Of a stretch of 64,000 nt of DNA, positions 34,808-43,293 are shown piece by piece. The DNA comes from DATAPE01 sp034667525 (GTDB lineage Bacteria; Actinomycetota; CADDZG01; WHSQ01). The position numbers and the translations under genes were made by a program. The stretch is from NCBI GenBank assembly GCA_034667525.1, contig JAXDJO010000036.1, positions 1 to 64,000 on the forward strand, in the 5' to 3' direction. Every line of letters begins with the position of its first letter. Within the stretch, counting starts at the first letter, position 1. The notes under the pieces are model-generated. The model did not search any database and was not told the origin of the DNA. It saw nothing but the letters and a program-made list of their open reading frames with translations.

Positions 34808-35821
34808 ATGACTTCTCCTTCTGGTGCCGTTCGCCCGGGCCTCGTCGATTCTTTCGGAAGATCGGCGACCGACCTGCGGGTCTCGGTCACCGACCGCTGC
34901 AACTTCAGATGTCACTACTGCATGCCTCCCGAAGGATTGCCCTGGCTCCCGAAGGACGCCCTGCTGACCTATGAGGAGATCACCAGGCTGACGCGCATAT
35001 TGGTCGAGTCGGGGGTCAATTCCATCAAGGTCACCGGTGGAGAGCCTCTCGTGCGGCGCGATGTCGCCGATCTCGTGCGCATGCTACGGGCGCTCGGTGA
35101 CGAGCTGGACATTTCGATCACTACGAATGGATATCTCTTGGCGCTGGCGGCCCCCTTATTGGCGGACGCGGGCCTGGACCGCGTCACCGTGTCCTGCGAT
35201 TCGCTGCTCAAGCATCGTTTCAAGGAGATGACGCTGCGCGACGCGCTCGACGAGGTCCTGGACGGCTTGAGAACTTCGGCCGCCATCGGACTGACGCCGG
35301 TCAAGGTGAACTGCGTGGTGATGCGGGACGGAAACGAAGATGAGGTCGTCGAGTTCGCGCGGCTTGCAAGGGACACCGGATACCACATCCGCTTCATCGA
35401 GTACATGCCGTTGGACGCGCAGGACGAGTGGAAAGCTTCCAACGTGGTTCCGGGGGCTGAAGTCATCGAACGCATCGCTGCTGTGTTCCCGCTCATCGCA
35501 GACACGGACGACAGACCCGAGCCCGCAACTCCCTACCGCTTCGCCGACGGCGCGCCGGGACGCGTTGCAATCATCCCTTCGGTGACGCAGCCTTTCTGCG
35601 ATAGCTGCAACCGGCTGCGGCTGACCGCGGATGGATTCCTTCGCGCCTGTCTGTTCTCGCTCGAAGAAACCGACCTCAAGGGACCGATGCGCGCGGGTGC
35701 ATCCGATGACGAGCTCGCCGCGCTTGCGCGCTCCTGCGTTGCCGCAAAGTGGGCGGGGCATCGCATCGGCAAGGTCGACTTCGTCAAGCCGGCTCGATCG
35801 ATGTCGATGATCGGCGGCTGA
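34808..35821 (+). CDS. moaA: GTP 3',8-cyclase (molybdenum cofactor biosynthesis)
   Basis: Radical-SAM enzyme of 337 residues that starts molybdopterin synthesis from GTP together with MoaC. The SAM cluster ligands are C31, C35 and C38 in DRCNFRCHYCMP, and the second cluster site near the C-terminus is C-x2-C-x13-C in QPFCDSCNRL...ACLFS. The length is typical. It opens the moa region, with moaE next on the same strand. moaC and moaD are not in this window. Confidence 0.95.
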   Translation: MTSPSGAVRPGLVDSFGRSATDLRVSVTDRCNFRCHYCMPPEGLPWLPKDALLTYEEITRLTRILVESGVNSIKVTGGEPLVRRDVADLVRMLRALGDELDISITTNGYLLALAAPLLADAGLDRVTVSCDSLLKHRFKEMTLRDALDEVLDGLRTSAAIGLTPVKVNCVVMRDGNEDEVVEFARLARDTGYHIRFIEYMPLDAQDEWKASNVVPGAEVIERIAAVFPLIADTDDRPEPATPYRFADGAPGRVAIIPSVTQPFCDSCNRLRLTADGFLRACLFSLEETDLKGPMRAGASDDELAALARSCVAAKWAGHRIGKVDFVKPARSMSMIGG

Positions 35822-35894
35822 TTCGACGTCCACCCCGACCGTCGAGAGTGAGATAACAGAGCAGCCACTCGATGTTGTCGCGGCGGTAGCGGCA

Positions 35895-36275
35895 GTGGCC
35901 GATCCCCAGTGTGGCGGGATCGGCGTTTTCGTTGGAACGGTCCGCGCGACCGCAGCCGCCACCTCCAACCGGGAGAAATCCGTGACTGCTCTGGAGTATG
36001 AAGCTCATCCAGAGCTCGCACCCCAGAGACTGCGCGCGTTGCTGGATGAGGCTACCGGCCGTTGGGATCTCCGTGGCGTGGTTGCCAAGCACCGAACCGG
36101 CGCCTGTCAGCTGGGTGAGCCGACCGTGGTGGTCGCTTGTTCCTCGCCCCATCGGGGAGACGCCCTGGATGCCTGCAGGTGGATCATCGATGAGATAAAG
36201 GCGACGGTTCCCATCTGGAAGCGCGAGGTGTACGCCGACGGCTCCGACTGGGTCGGCGCAGAAAGCGAAGGCTAG
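35895..36275 (+). CDS. moaE: Molybdopterin synthase catalytic subunit (start uncertain)
   Basis: MoaE homologue that inserts dithiolene sulfurs into precursor Z with MoaD. GIGVFVGTVR, VAKHRTGACQLGE, CSSPHRGDALDACRWIIDEIKA and PIWKREVYADG are diagnostic. The GTG at 35895 gives only 126 residues and removes the usual first strand. The in-frame bases before it encode ITEQPLDVVAAVAAVADP, which looks like genuine MoaE, but the frame has no ATG, GTG or TTG there before a stop at 35808. A rare start (such as ATA at 35853 behind GAGAGTGAG) or an indel are both possible. Confidence 0.85.
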   Translation: MADPQCGGIGVFVGTVRATAAATSNREKSVTALEYEAHPELAPQRLRALLDEATGRWDLRGVVAKHRTGACQLGEPTVVVACSSPHRGDALDACRWIIDEIKATVPIWKREVYADGSDWVGAESEG

Positions 36276-36279
36276 AACC

Positions 36280-37026
36280 TTGGACCTGGGATTGAAGGAC
36301 AAAGTTGCCTGGGTCCTGGGCGGATCTTCCGGCCTGGGCCGCGCCAGCGCGGAAGCACTCTCCGGGGAAGGTGCGCACGTCGCCATCTCTGCACGAGAGA
36401 AAGGCAGGTTGGAGGAAGCTGCCTCAGAGATCGACTCTCACGCCGGCCGCTGCATCCCCATCCCACTCGACGTCACGGACGAGAAAGGCATCGAAGCTGC
36501 CGCCGCCGAAGTGGCCTCGGCGCTCGGCCCCGTTGAGATCCTCGTGGCCAACGCAGGCGGCCCCCCCACGGGGAGCTTCGAGGATTTCGATGACCATGCG
36601 CTGCACGATGCGTTCGTACTGACGACGGCCTCTGCGTGGCGGCTGGCCGGCGCGGTTATCCCTTCGATGAAACAGCGGGGAGCGGGCGTCATCGTGTTCA
36701 TCACCTCGTCCTCCAGTAAGGAGATCATCCCCGGACTCCTCCTCTCCAACATGATGCGGCCGGCGGTCGTGGGGATGGCGAAGACCCTGTCCAAAGAGCT
36801 GGGTGGACATGGGATCCGAGCGCTGTGTGTGGCGCCGGGCAGGATCGAAACCCCCCGAACGCAGGCCCTGGGTCACTCGGGCGTCGACGCGATCCCGCTC
36901 GGCCGCCTGGGGCAGCCGCGCGAACTTGGTGATGTCGTGGCGTTTCTCGCGTCCCCCCGCGCCTCCTACATCACGGGCGTCAGCGTCCTCGTCGACGGCG
37001 GTGCTTCGAACGGGTTGCTGTCATGA
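36280..37026 (+). CDS. SDR family protein lacking the YxxxK pair
   Basis: A 248-residue Rossmann-fold protein of the short-chain dehydrogenase family: GGSSGLGR near residue 14, ANAGGPP, and a C-terminal VDGGASNG. The catalytic region reads SSSSKEIIPGLLLSNMMRP where YxxxK would be expected, so the usual Tyr and Lys are absent. A binding or non-classical catalytic role is inferred; such SDRs form a recognisable subgroup. TTG start four bases after the moaE stop. It overlaps the next gene by ATGA. Confidence 0.82.
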   Translation: MDLGLKDKVAWVLGGSSGLGRASAEALSGEGAHVAISAREKGRLEEAASEIDSHAGRCIPIPLDVTDEKGIEAAAAEVASALGPVEILVANAGGPPTGSFEDFDDHALHDAFVLTTASAWRLAGAVIPSMKQRGAGVIVFITSSSSKEIIPGLLLSNMMRPAVVGMAKTLSKELGGHGIRALCVAPGRIETPRTQALGHSGVDAIPLGRLGQPRELGDVVAFLASPRASYITGVSVLVDGGASNGLLS

Positions 37027-38012
37027 GGCTCCTGCTGTTGGGCGGCACCAAGTTTCTGGGGCGTCACATGGTCGATGCCGCCCTGGAGCAAGGACACGAG
37101 GTGGTGTTGTTCAACCGAGGCCGGACTAACCCGAACCTGTATCCGCAGCTGGAACGCGTGACCGGCGACAGAGATGGGGCCCTCACCGCGCTGGAGGGCG
37201 GCCGCAGGTTCGATGGTGTGATCGACACCTCTGGATATGTGCCCCGCATAGTTCGCCAGTCCGCCGAACTTCTGGCGAAGAGCTGTGATTTCTACGCGTT
37301 CATCTCGAGCATCTCTGTCTATCGCGATGGGATTCCCCCGGGCTTCGACGAAACGGCTCCAACCCAGAACCTGGAGGACCAAGCCTCCGAGAACGTAGAG
37401 CAGGACTACGGAGCTCTGAAAGCGGCTTGCGAGCGCGTCGTGGAAGCGGCACTCCCGGGTCGTTCGCTACATGTGCGAGCAGGTCTCATCGTCGGCCCGC
37501 ACGACCCCACCGGGAGGTTCACCTATTGGGTCGGCCGCATCGCGGACGGCGGCGACGTCCTTGCCCCGGCCCCCGCAGACGCGCCGGTGCAAGTGATCGA
37601 TGCTCGCGACCTGGCGGCGTGGACTGTGCGAATGGTCGCCGGGGGTCACCCGGGCGTGTTCAACGCCACCGGACCAGCAACCACGTTGACCATGGAGGGC
37701 CTCCTCGACGAGTGCAAGAGAGCCAGCGGCAGCAACGCGCGGGTGATCTGGGCCGATCCGGGTTTTCTGCTGCAGCATGAGGTTGAGCCGTGGAGCGAGT
37801 TGCCACTGTGGCTTCCAGGCGAAGCCAATGCGGGCTTCTTACAGGCGGACATCAGCAAGGCCCGCGCGGCGGGCTTGGGCTTCAGAGCTTTGAGCCAGAC
37901 CGTAAAGGACGTTCTCGATTGGATCGCAGACCTGCGTGTCTTCCCCGGGGAGGCGGGCCTGCCTCGAGAGCGAGAGTTGGCGCTGCTCGATGAATGGCGC
38001 GCCGCGTCATGA
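37023..38012 (+). CDS. NAD-dependent epimerase/dehydratase family protein
   Basis: An extended SDR of 329 residues. The N-terminal motif LLLGGTKFLGRHMV is a GxxGxxG-type nucleotide site like that of the isoflavone-reductase/NmrA and TylM-like groups. FYAFISSISVYRDG provides the Ser, with a later Asp/Tyr motif not clear. A metabolic role cannot be assigned. It is embedded in the moco operon by four-base overlaps on both sides, with the SDR before and mogA after. Confidence 0.8.
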   Translation: MRLLLLGGTKFLGRHMVDAALEQGHEVVLFNRGRTNPNLYPQLERVTGDRDGALTALEGGRRFDGVIDTSGYVPRIVRQSAELLAKSCDFYAFISSISVYRDGIPPGFDETAPTQNLEDQASENVEQDYGALKAACERVVEAALPGRSLHVRAGLIVGPHDPTGRFTYWVGRIADGGDVLAPAPADAPVQVIDARDLAAWTVRMVAGGHPGVFNATGPATTLTMEGLLDECKRASGSNARVIWADPGFLLQHEVEPWSELPLWLPGEANAGFLQADISKARAAGLGFRALSQTVKDVLDWIADLRVFPGEAGLPRERELALLDEWRAAS

Positions 38013-38488
38013 CCTATCTCGCAGGCGTCGTAACCGTGAGCGACGGCGCGAGCCAGGGGTCTCGCAGAGACGAATCCGGGGAGAAGGCTGCTGCGATGCT
38101 CTCCTCGAACGGCTTCGAAGTGAGCGAGAGGGCCGTGGTGCCTGACGAGCCGGATCGCATCGCCGAAACCCTGGAGGACATCGCTCAGCGCGTGAGCTTG
38201 GTCGTGACCACCGGCGGAACCGGGCTAGGCCCGCGCGACGTGACGCCCGAAGCCACCCGCACCGTTGTGGACCGGGAAGTTCCGGGGCTGGCCGAGCTCA
38301 TGCGCCAGGCGGGGGCCGAGAAGACGCCGATGGCCGCTCTGTCCAGGGCGATCGTCGGCTGTCGCGGCCGTACCCTGATCGTCAACCTGCCCGGCAGCGT
38401 GGGCGGAGTAACCGATGGGCTCCACGCTCTCTTTCCGGTACTAACCCATGCCCTCACTGTGCTTGCCGGAGACACCGAGCATCGGTAA
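38009..38488 (+). CDS. mogA: MogA/MoaB-type molybdopterin adenylyltransferase
   Basis: A 159-residue protein that adenylates molybdopterin before molybdate insertion. The diagnostic loop is VTTGGTGLGPRDVTPEAT, with NLPGSVGGVTDGL near the C-terminus. The ATG at 38009 overlaps the epimerase stop as ATGA; an upstream in-frame ATG (37994) would add five residues. MogA and MoaB cannot be separated by sequence alone. Confidence 0.9.
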   Translation: MTYLAGVVTVSDGASQGSRRDESGEKAAAMLSSNGFEVSERAVVPDEPDRIAETLEDIAQRVSLVVTTGGTGLGPRDVTPEATRTVVDREVPGLAELMRQAGAEKTPMAALSRAIVGCRGRTLIVNLPGSVGGVTDGLHALFPVLTHALTVLAGDTEHR

Positions 38489-38496
38489 TTCTTCGC

Positions 38497-39321
38497 TCAT
38501 CGCGCCACCCTCTGCGCGTGTGAGTAAACGTTGAACCCGTCTTCTCTGACAAAGCCGATCAACGTGACCCCCATCCGCGCGGCCGCGTCGACCGCCAGGC
38601 TGGACGGCGCCGAGACCGCGCACACGAAAGGAAGTCCCGCAACCGCCGCTTTCTGAACGATCTCAAAGCTGGCTCGCCCGGAAACCATGAGGATCCGGTC
38701 GGATAGCGGCACCTTCCGCTCGAGCAGCATGTGGCCGATCACCTTGTCAACGGCGTTATGCCTGCCGACATCCTCGCGGGACGACAGCGCTTCGCCGCGC
38801 GCCGTGAACAGACCCGCCGCGTGCAAACCACCGGTCTGTGAGAAAAGTTTCTGGGCTCGCCGCAGACTGTCTGGCAGTTCGCTGATGACGATGCGGTCGA
38901 CCGTGATCTCCGACGCGACGGGGTCGCAAGCTACCTCGATCTGATCCAGAGCCGCCTTTCCGCAGACTCCGCAACTGGAGGTCGAATAGAAGCTCCTCTC
39001 GCGATGGCTCGCCAGCGGCCGCAGACAGCGCACCGTCACCACGTTGTAGGCCTGTTCATCGTCCAGGTCATCGCAATAGCTGACCTTCACGACATCGTCT
39101 CGTCCGATCAGACCCTCAGTGAAGAGGAACCCCGCCGCCAGCTCGAAGTCGCGGCCCGGAGTGCGCATCGTGACTGCGATCCTCTCGGGAGCCTCTCCCA
39201 GAACCCCGGCCCGGATCTCCATGGGTTCCTCACCAGCAAGCCGATCCATCCTCTCGGAGGAGGCGCTTCCCCTGATCTTCACAACCCTCGCCTGGGTAGT
39301 GCTGTGCCGGAGTGTCTCCAT
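38497..39321 (-). CDS. fdhD: Formate dehydrogenase accessory sulfurtransferase
   Basis: A 274-residue FdhD, which passes sulfur from IscS to the molybdenum or tungsten cofactor of formate dehydrogenase. The catalytic CxxC is C117 and C120 in SSCGVCGK. GFLFTEGLI and REDVGRHNAVDKVIG are diagnostic. It is convergent with mogA (eight bases apart). No formate dehydrogenase catalytic gene lies in this window. TATCGT six bases before the ATG suggests a leaderless transcript. Confidence 0.93.
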   Translation of the reverse strand: METLRHSTTQARVVKIRGSASSERMDRLAGEEPMEIRAGVLGEAPERIAVTMRTPGRDFELAAGFLFTEGLIGRDDVVKVSYCDDLDDEQAYNVVTVRCLRPLASHRERSFYSTSSCGVCGKAALDQIEVACDPVASEITVDRIVISELPDSLRRAQKLFSQTGGLHAAGLFTARGEALSSREDVGRHNAVDKVIGHMLLERKVPLSDRILMVSGRASFEIVQKAAVAGLPFVCAVSAPSSLAVDAAARMGVTLIGFVREDGFNVYSHAQRVAR

Positions 39322-39327
39322 ACGACC

Positions 39328-39333
39328 ACGATA
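39328..39333 (-). promoter_or_regulatory. -10 box TATCGT, leaderless fdhD
   Basis: TATCGT on the minus strand ends exactly six bases before the fdhD ATG. No ribosome binding site is seen. Confidence 0.5.
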
Positions 39334-39397
39334 AATGCGAGCGCCACCCCGCCTCACCTGCTTATGCTGTCGTGGCACATCAACCCGAGGAGGTTTC

Positions 39398-40339
39398 ATG
39401 GTCGACGAGCGCGAGCTCGCATTACAGGTAGAGGCCGAGGAGGGGCCGCCGCTCCTGAGGAGGCTGCTGGCCGAGTTCGTAGGAACCCTGTTGCTGGTAG
39501 CAGTGGGCACCGGAACCGCCACCGTCCTTGCAGCCGGTCCACTCCTGCGCCTGCAGGGATTGTTCTCCTCGATCCCTGCCGCCCAACAAGCCACCTTCTC
39601 CCAGCAGTTCGGCGCTCTTCTCGCCAACAATCTCGGCGATGTGTTTCCCGTGGCCTTTGCTTTCGCCGCGATCCTGGCGGTCATCGTCTACGCCTTCGGG
39701 GGCATCTCCGGCGCCCACGTGAACCCGGCTGTGACCTTCGCGTTGGCGATAGCGCGGCGGTTCCGCTGGGCGGACGTGCCCGCCTACTGGGTAGCTCAGA
39801 TCCTGGGGGGGATCGCCGGCGCCTTCATCGTGGCAGGCATCTACGGCCAGAACGGAGCATCGGTCGGCGGGACCGACATCCTTTTCGGCGCGACCAAGAT
39901 CGGCCTGGGCATCAACGATTATCAGGCGATCCTCGCCGAGGCCTTCATCACCTTCATCCTGGTCACTGCGATCATGGCGATCGCAATCGATCCCCGAGCC
40001 CCGAAAGGATGGTCGGGCCTTGTTATCGGCCTCTCCCTCGGCGCAGGCATCCTGGTGACATCTGCGGCCACAGGCGGCTCGGCTAACTTCGCCAGGAGCC
40101 TCGGACCGTTCATTGCATCGCTGCTCTACAACACCAAGAGCATCCCGTGGACCGATCTCTACGTCTACGCGGTCGGTCCGTTGATCGGCGGGGCCGCAGC
40201 TGCTCTCATCTACGAGGGCGTGAGCGGCCTGGAGGGTGTCTCCCCGGCCCCGCGGCCGGGCGCGGCAACGCCTCTCGATCCGAGCGGCAACGAGCTACTC
40301 GACGTGGAACACGACGTCGCCGACGAGGTGGGCGACTAA
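39398..40339 (+). CDS. MIP family channel (aquaporin/glycerol-type), altered second NPA
   Basis: A 313-residue six-helix channel protein. The first asparagine box is canonical (SGAHVNPAV, 109-111) but the second is NFA (GGSANFARSLGP, 230-232). A long loop (about 50-80, LQGLFSSIPAAQQATFSQQF) extends between the first two helices and is not usual in aquaporins. The substrate is therefore uncertain: water, glycerol or another small solute. AGGAGG precedes the ATG. A terminator follows. Confidence 0.87.
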   Translation: MVDERELALQVEAEEGPPLLRRLLAEFVGTLLLVAVGTGTATVLAAGPLLRLQGLFSSIPAAQQATFSQQFGALLANNLGDVFPVAFAFAAILAVIVYAFGGISGAHVNPAVTFALAIARRFRWADVPAYWVAQILGGIAGAFIVAGIYGQNGASVGGTDILFGATKIGLGINDYQAILAEAFITFILVTAIMAIAIDPRAPKGWSGLVIGLSLGAGILVTSAATGGSANFARSLGPFIASLLYNTKSIPWTDLYVYAVGPLIGGAAAALIYEGVSGLEGVSPAPRPGAATPLDPSGNELLDVEHDVADEVGD

Positions 40340-40367
40340 CAGCAAGCAGACGCGCAGGGGTACGAAG

Positions 40368-40397
40368 AAAGGGCTCCGGTTTACCCGGAGCCCTTTC
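40368..40397 (+). terminator. Terminator after the MIP channel gene
   Basis: The hairpin AAGGGCTCCGG-TTTA-CCGGAGCCCTT runs into TTCCTG. The stem starts with A residues that pair with the T tract, so it can serve both convergent genes (the channel and the PfpI gene). Confidence 0.75.
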
Positions 40398-40459
40398 CTG
40401 TTGTTCGGTGGGCGAGCTACCAACCAGCCCCTACAGAAGCCACCGGCTGGATCGCCCTC

Positions 40460-40978
40460 TTAACTCCTCTGGGCCACCTGTGACAGCAGGGCCTTGCTGA
40501 AAGCCTCGAGATCGTCGGGCTTCCGGGAGGTGATCAGGTTCTCGTCCTCAACCACCTCCTGGTCGACCCATTCCGCGCCCGCGTTGATCAGGTCGGTCTT
40601 TATGGACGGCCACGAAGTGACGGTCTTGCCCTTCAGCACGTCGGCTTCGGCCAGCATCCACCCCGCATGGCAGACCGCGGCCACCGGTTTGCCGGACTCG
40701 TACATGGTGCGGGTGAACGCCACCATCTTTTCGTCGCCACGGATCTTGTCAGGTGAGTAACCACCTGGGATCACAAGTGCTTCGAAGGTATCCGGCTTCA
40801 CATCCCCGATAGCGGTGTCAGTGGTGACGGTTTCCTTGCCCTTCTTCCCTTCCAGCTTCTTGTTCTTGTTCAATCCGATAACTACGGGCTCATGACCTGC
40901 CTGCTTCACTCGGTCATAAGGGACCCTAAATTCGGAGTCTTCGAACATCTCGTCCATGATGAAGGCGATCTTCGCCAT
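40460..40978 (-). CDS. DJ-1/PfpI family protein (type 1 glutamine amidotransferase-like)
   Basis: A 172-residue PfpI-like protein. The cysteine-histidine pair is C103-H104 in VAAVCHAGWMLA, and the conserved acidic residue is at about 13-14 (MFEDSEF). Members act as intracellular proteases, chaperones or deglycases; sequence alone does not decide. AAAGGAGG lies before the ATG. Confidence 0.88.
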   Translation of the reverse strand: MAKIAFIMDEMFEDSEFRVPYDRVKQAGHEPVVIGLNKNKKLEGKKGKETVTTDTAIGDVKPDTFEALVIPGGYSPDKIRGDEKMVAFTRTMYESGKPVAAVCHAGWMLAEADVLKGKTVTSWPSIKTDLINAGAEWVDQEVVEDENLITSRKPDDLEAFSKALLSQVAQRS

Positions 40979-41032
40979 CTCTCATACCTCCTTTGTTACG
41001 TCGCTGCCTTGCCTCATGGTTATCTACCCGCT

Positions 41033-42025
41033 ATGGCCCCGATTACAACCATCGAATTTCCCCTTGATATGCCTGTGGTTAAGCGAGGCGAGCATTGGTA
41101 TGCGCGGGCCGGCGAACGCGAATTGAGGCTTTCGAACCTCGACAAAGTTTTCTGGCCGGAGAATGGATACACGAAGGGCGATCTGCTCACGTACTACTTC
41201 AACATCTCCCCGGTGATGTTGCCGCACCTGTACGAACGCCCCCTCACGCTCAAGCGGATGCCGAACGGCGTCGTGGGTCAATATTTCTACGAGAAGAACG
41301 CGCCCTCGCACAAGCCGGAGTGGATCCCAACCATTCCCGTGCACTCAGAGAGTGAGAACAGATGGATCAACTACATGGCCGTCTGCGATGTAGCGCACAT
41401 GCTGTGGATAGCGAACCTCGGCTGCATCGAATTCCACCCGCTGCACGCAAGAGGCGGCGATCAGCGCTTCCCCGACTACGCGTTCTTCGACCTCGACCCC
41501 TTTCAGCCCGCCGGGTACGACGAGGTGAAGCATGTCGCGTCATTGATCAAGGTGCTGCTCGATAATCTCGGCTTGCGCTCATACCCGAAGACGTCGGGAG
41601 CAACAGGGATGCAGATTTTTGTCCCTTTGGACGGGACCGTTGATTACGACCACGTGAGGGGCTTCGTGGGTGCACTATCCGATCTCGTGCACAAAGCGGA
41701 TCCCGAGAGCACCACGTTGGAGTGGGAGGTCAAGAACCGCACAGGCAAGGTGTTCCTCGACGTCAACATGAACCGAGAGGGCGCCAACATCGCAGGTGCT
41801 TACTCGGTGCGGCCCGAGTGGGGAGCCCCGGTATCCACTCCCTTCGCGTGGGACGAGTTAGCCGGCATCTCTCCGGAACGCTTCACGATCTCGACGATCT
41901 TCGAGCGAGTAGCCGAAGTCGGCGATCCCTTCCTCCCTGTGGCGGAAGGTGAAGGCCAATCTCTTCACGAGGCTATAAGGGCAGTCGACGCTCAACCACG
42001 CAAAGCCCGCAACTTCAAGCGCTAG
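41033..42025 (+). CDS. LigD-type polymerase/primase domain protein
   Basis: A 330-residue stand-alone polymerase domain of non-homologous end-joining, of the archaeo-eukaryotic primase type. RLSNLDKVFWPENGYTKGDL opens the domain, and the metal site is FFDLDPFQPAG. The primase histidine segment is SYPKTSGATGMQIFVPL. The ligase and phosphoesterase parts of LigD are separate, in the gene at 46949. Ku is not in this window. DUF72 follows three bases after the stop. Confidence 0.9.
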   Translation: MAPITTIEFPLDMPVVKRGEHWYARAGERELRLSNLDKVFWPENGYTKGDLLTYYFNISPVMLPHLYERPLTLKRMPNGVVGQYFYEKNAPSHKPEWIPTIPVHSESENRWINYMAVCDVAHMLWIANLGCIEFHPLHARGGDQRFPDYAFFDLDPFQPAGYDEVKHVASLIKVLLDNLGLRSYPKTSGATGMQIFVPLDGTVDYDHVRGFVGALSDLVHKADPESTTLEWEVKNRTGKVFLDVNMNREGANIAGAYSVRPEWGAPVSTPFAWDELAGISPERFTISTIFERVAEVGDPFLPVAEGEGQSLHEAIRAVDAQPRKARNFKR

Positions 42026-42028
42026 CTC

Positions 42029-42766
42029 GTGACTCTCTATGTTGGCACCTCGGGGTGGGCCTACCGGGAATGGAAGCCCGACTTCTATCCTCAAGAGCTT
42101 CCCCGGTCACGATTTTTGAACCACTACTCCGCCGTGCTCAACGCATGCGAGATAAACGCGACCTTCTACCGCATCCAAAGCACTACGACGTTCCAACGAT
42201 GGGCAGATGTAACGCCGGAACATTTCCGGTTCTCTACGAAGGCTCACCGTCGACTGACACATTCTCGCTTCTTGCCCGTCGACGGCGATGGCAGGCGCTT
42301 CCTTGAAGAGTTCCTGGCTTCCGTCTCGCCGCTAGGGAGCCGGTTGGGTGTCCTGCTCTTTCAATTTCCGCCACACCGGCAACGAGACGACAACTCATTC
42401 GAACAGCTCCTCGCCGCTCTCCCCCAGTCTCGACGTTATGCGTTCGAGTTCCGCCATCCCTCGTGGGACGCTCCGGGGGTCAGCGAGCTGGTCGCCGCGG
42501 CGGGATCGACCGTGTGTCTGGCGGAGACCAAGGGCGAAGTCCCGCCCCGGCTCCCCCCCGGTCCCATCGCGTACGTCAGGTTGCGCTTCGACGCCTACAG
42601 CGAGACCGCACGGACGGCGTGGAAGCAGCTGCTGGCCGCCGAATCGCGCGACCGGGACGTCTTTGTCTTCACCAAGCACGAGGGAGTTCCGGCGGGAGAT
42701 CCCTTCTCCGGGATCGGTCTCGCGGAGTGGTTGTCTCGCAGCGACCCCGAAAGTGACGGGCCCTAA
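42029..42766 (+). CDS. DUF72 family protein
   Basis: A 245-residue TIM-barrel-like protein with the DUF72 (YecE) opening YVGTSGWAYREWKPDFYP and a strand FSTKAHRRLTH. The function is unknown; the family fold resembles xylose isomerase-like enzymes. GTG start three bases after the LigD-polymerase stop, so probably co-translated. Its stop overlaps that of the membrane gene opposite. Confidence 0.85.
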   Translation: MTLYVGTSGWAYREWKPDFYPQELPRSRFLNHYSAVLNACEINATFYRIQSTTTFQRWADVTPEHFRFSTKAHRRLTHSRFLPVDGDGRRFLEEFLASVSPLGSRLGVLLFQFPPHRQRDDNSFEQLLAALPQSRRYAFEFRHPSWDAPGVSELVAAAGSTVCLAETKGEVPPRLPPGPIAYVRLRFDAYSETARTAWKQLLAAESRDRDVFVFTKHEGVPAGDPFSGIGLAEWLSRSDPESDGP

Positions 42767-43293
42767 ACGTCACTCTCGTCGGAAGCGAGAGCCGCACGGG
42801 CGAAATACAACGGGAGCGCGACCGCGCATATCCCGCCAAGGGCTCCAAGGACCAACAACAACAGCGAACTGTTGACGATCGTTCCGGCGATCGCGGCAAG
42901 CCACGCCACCACGGCCCCCGCCGCCACGACGGTTATCAGGTACCTGAGGCGTCCCAGAAGTACAGTCCGCTGAGGCGTCTCTTGGCGCCATGCCTCCGCC
43001 AGATCGACTAGCTCGATCAACAACAACAGAGCAACAGCAAAGGCTGCTGAGAGGAAGTCAAAGGAGCTTCCCGAGATGAAGAGGGACGTTAGGTATTCGG
43101 CGACGAGGATTGCGATCCCTGCGATGGATACCGCCAGGAAACCTCCAAATAACCCCACCGCGACCAATCCAGATCCCAGCACGGCGAGGGCGATGATCAA
43201 ACCGGAACCGGAAAGGAGAAGCGGATATCCCGCAAGCAGAACGCCGCAGCAGATCGCCGCACCGGTGGCGACCGACCCCGCTCCTCTTGTCAT
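42763..43293 (-). CDS. Membrane protein of the MoxR/DUF58 cluster
   Basis: A 176-residue integral membrane protein with about five hydrophobic helices (CCGVLLAGYPLLLSGSGLII, GFLAVSIAGIAILVAEYL and others). No family assigned. Its ATG overlaps the DUF58 stop as ATGA, so it is the last gene of the cluster. An open frame continues upstream into DUF58 and is a shadow. Confidence 0.72.
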   Translation of the reverse strand: MTRGAGSVATGAAICCGVLLAGYPLLLSGSGLIIALAVLGSGLVAVGLFGGFLAVSIAGIAILVAEYLTSLFISGSSFDFLSAAFAVALLLLIELVDLAEAWRQETPQRTVLLGRLRYLITVVAAGAVVAWLAAIAGTIVNSSLLLLVLGALGGICAVALPLYFARAALASDESDV

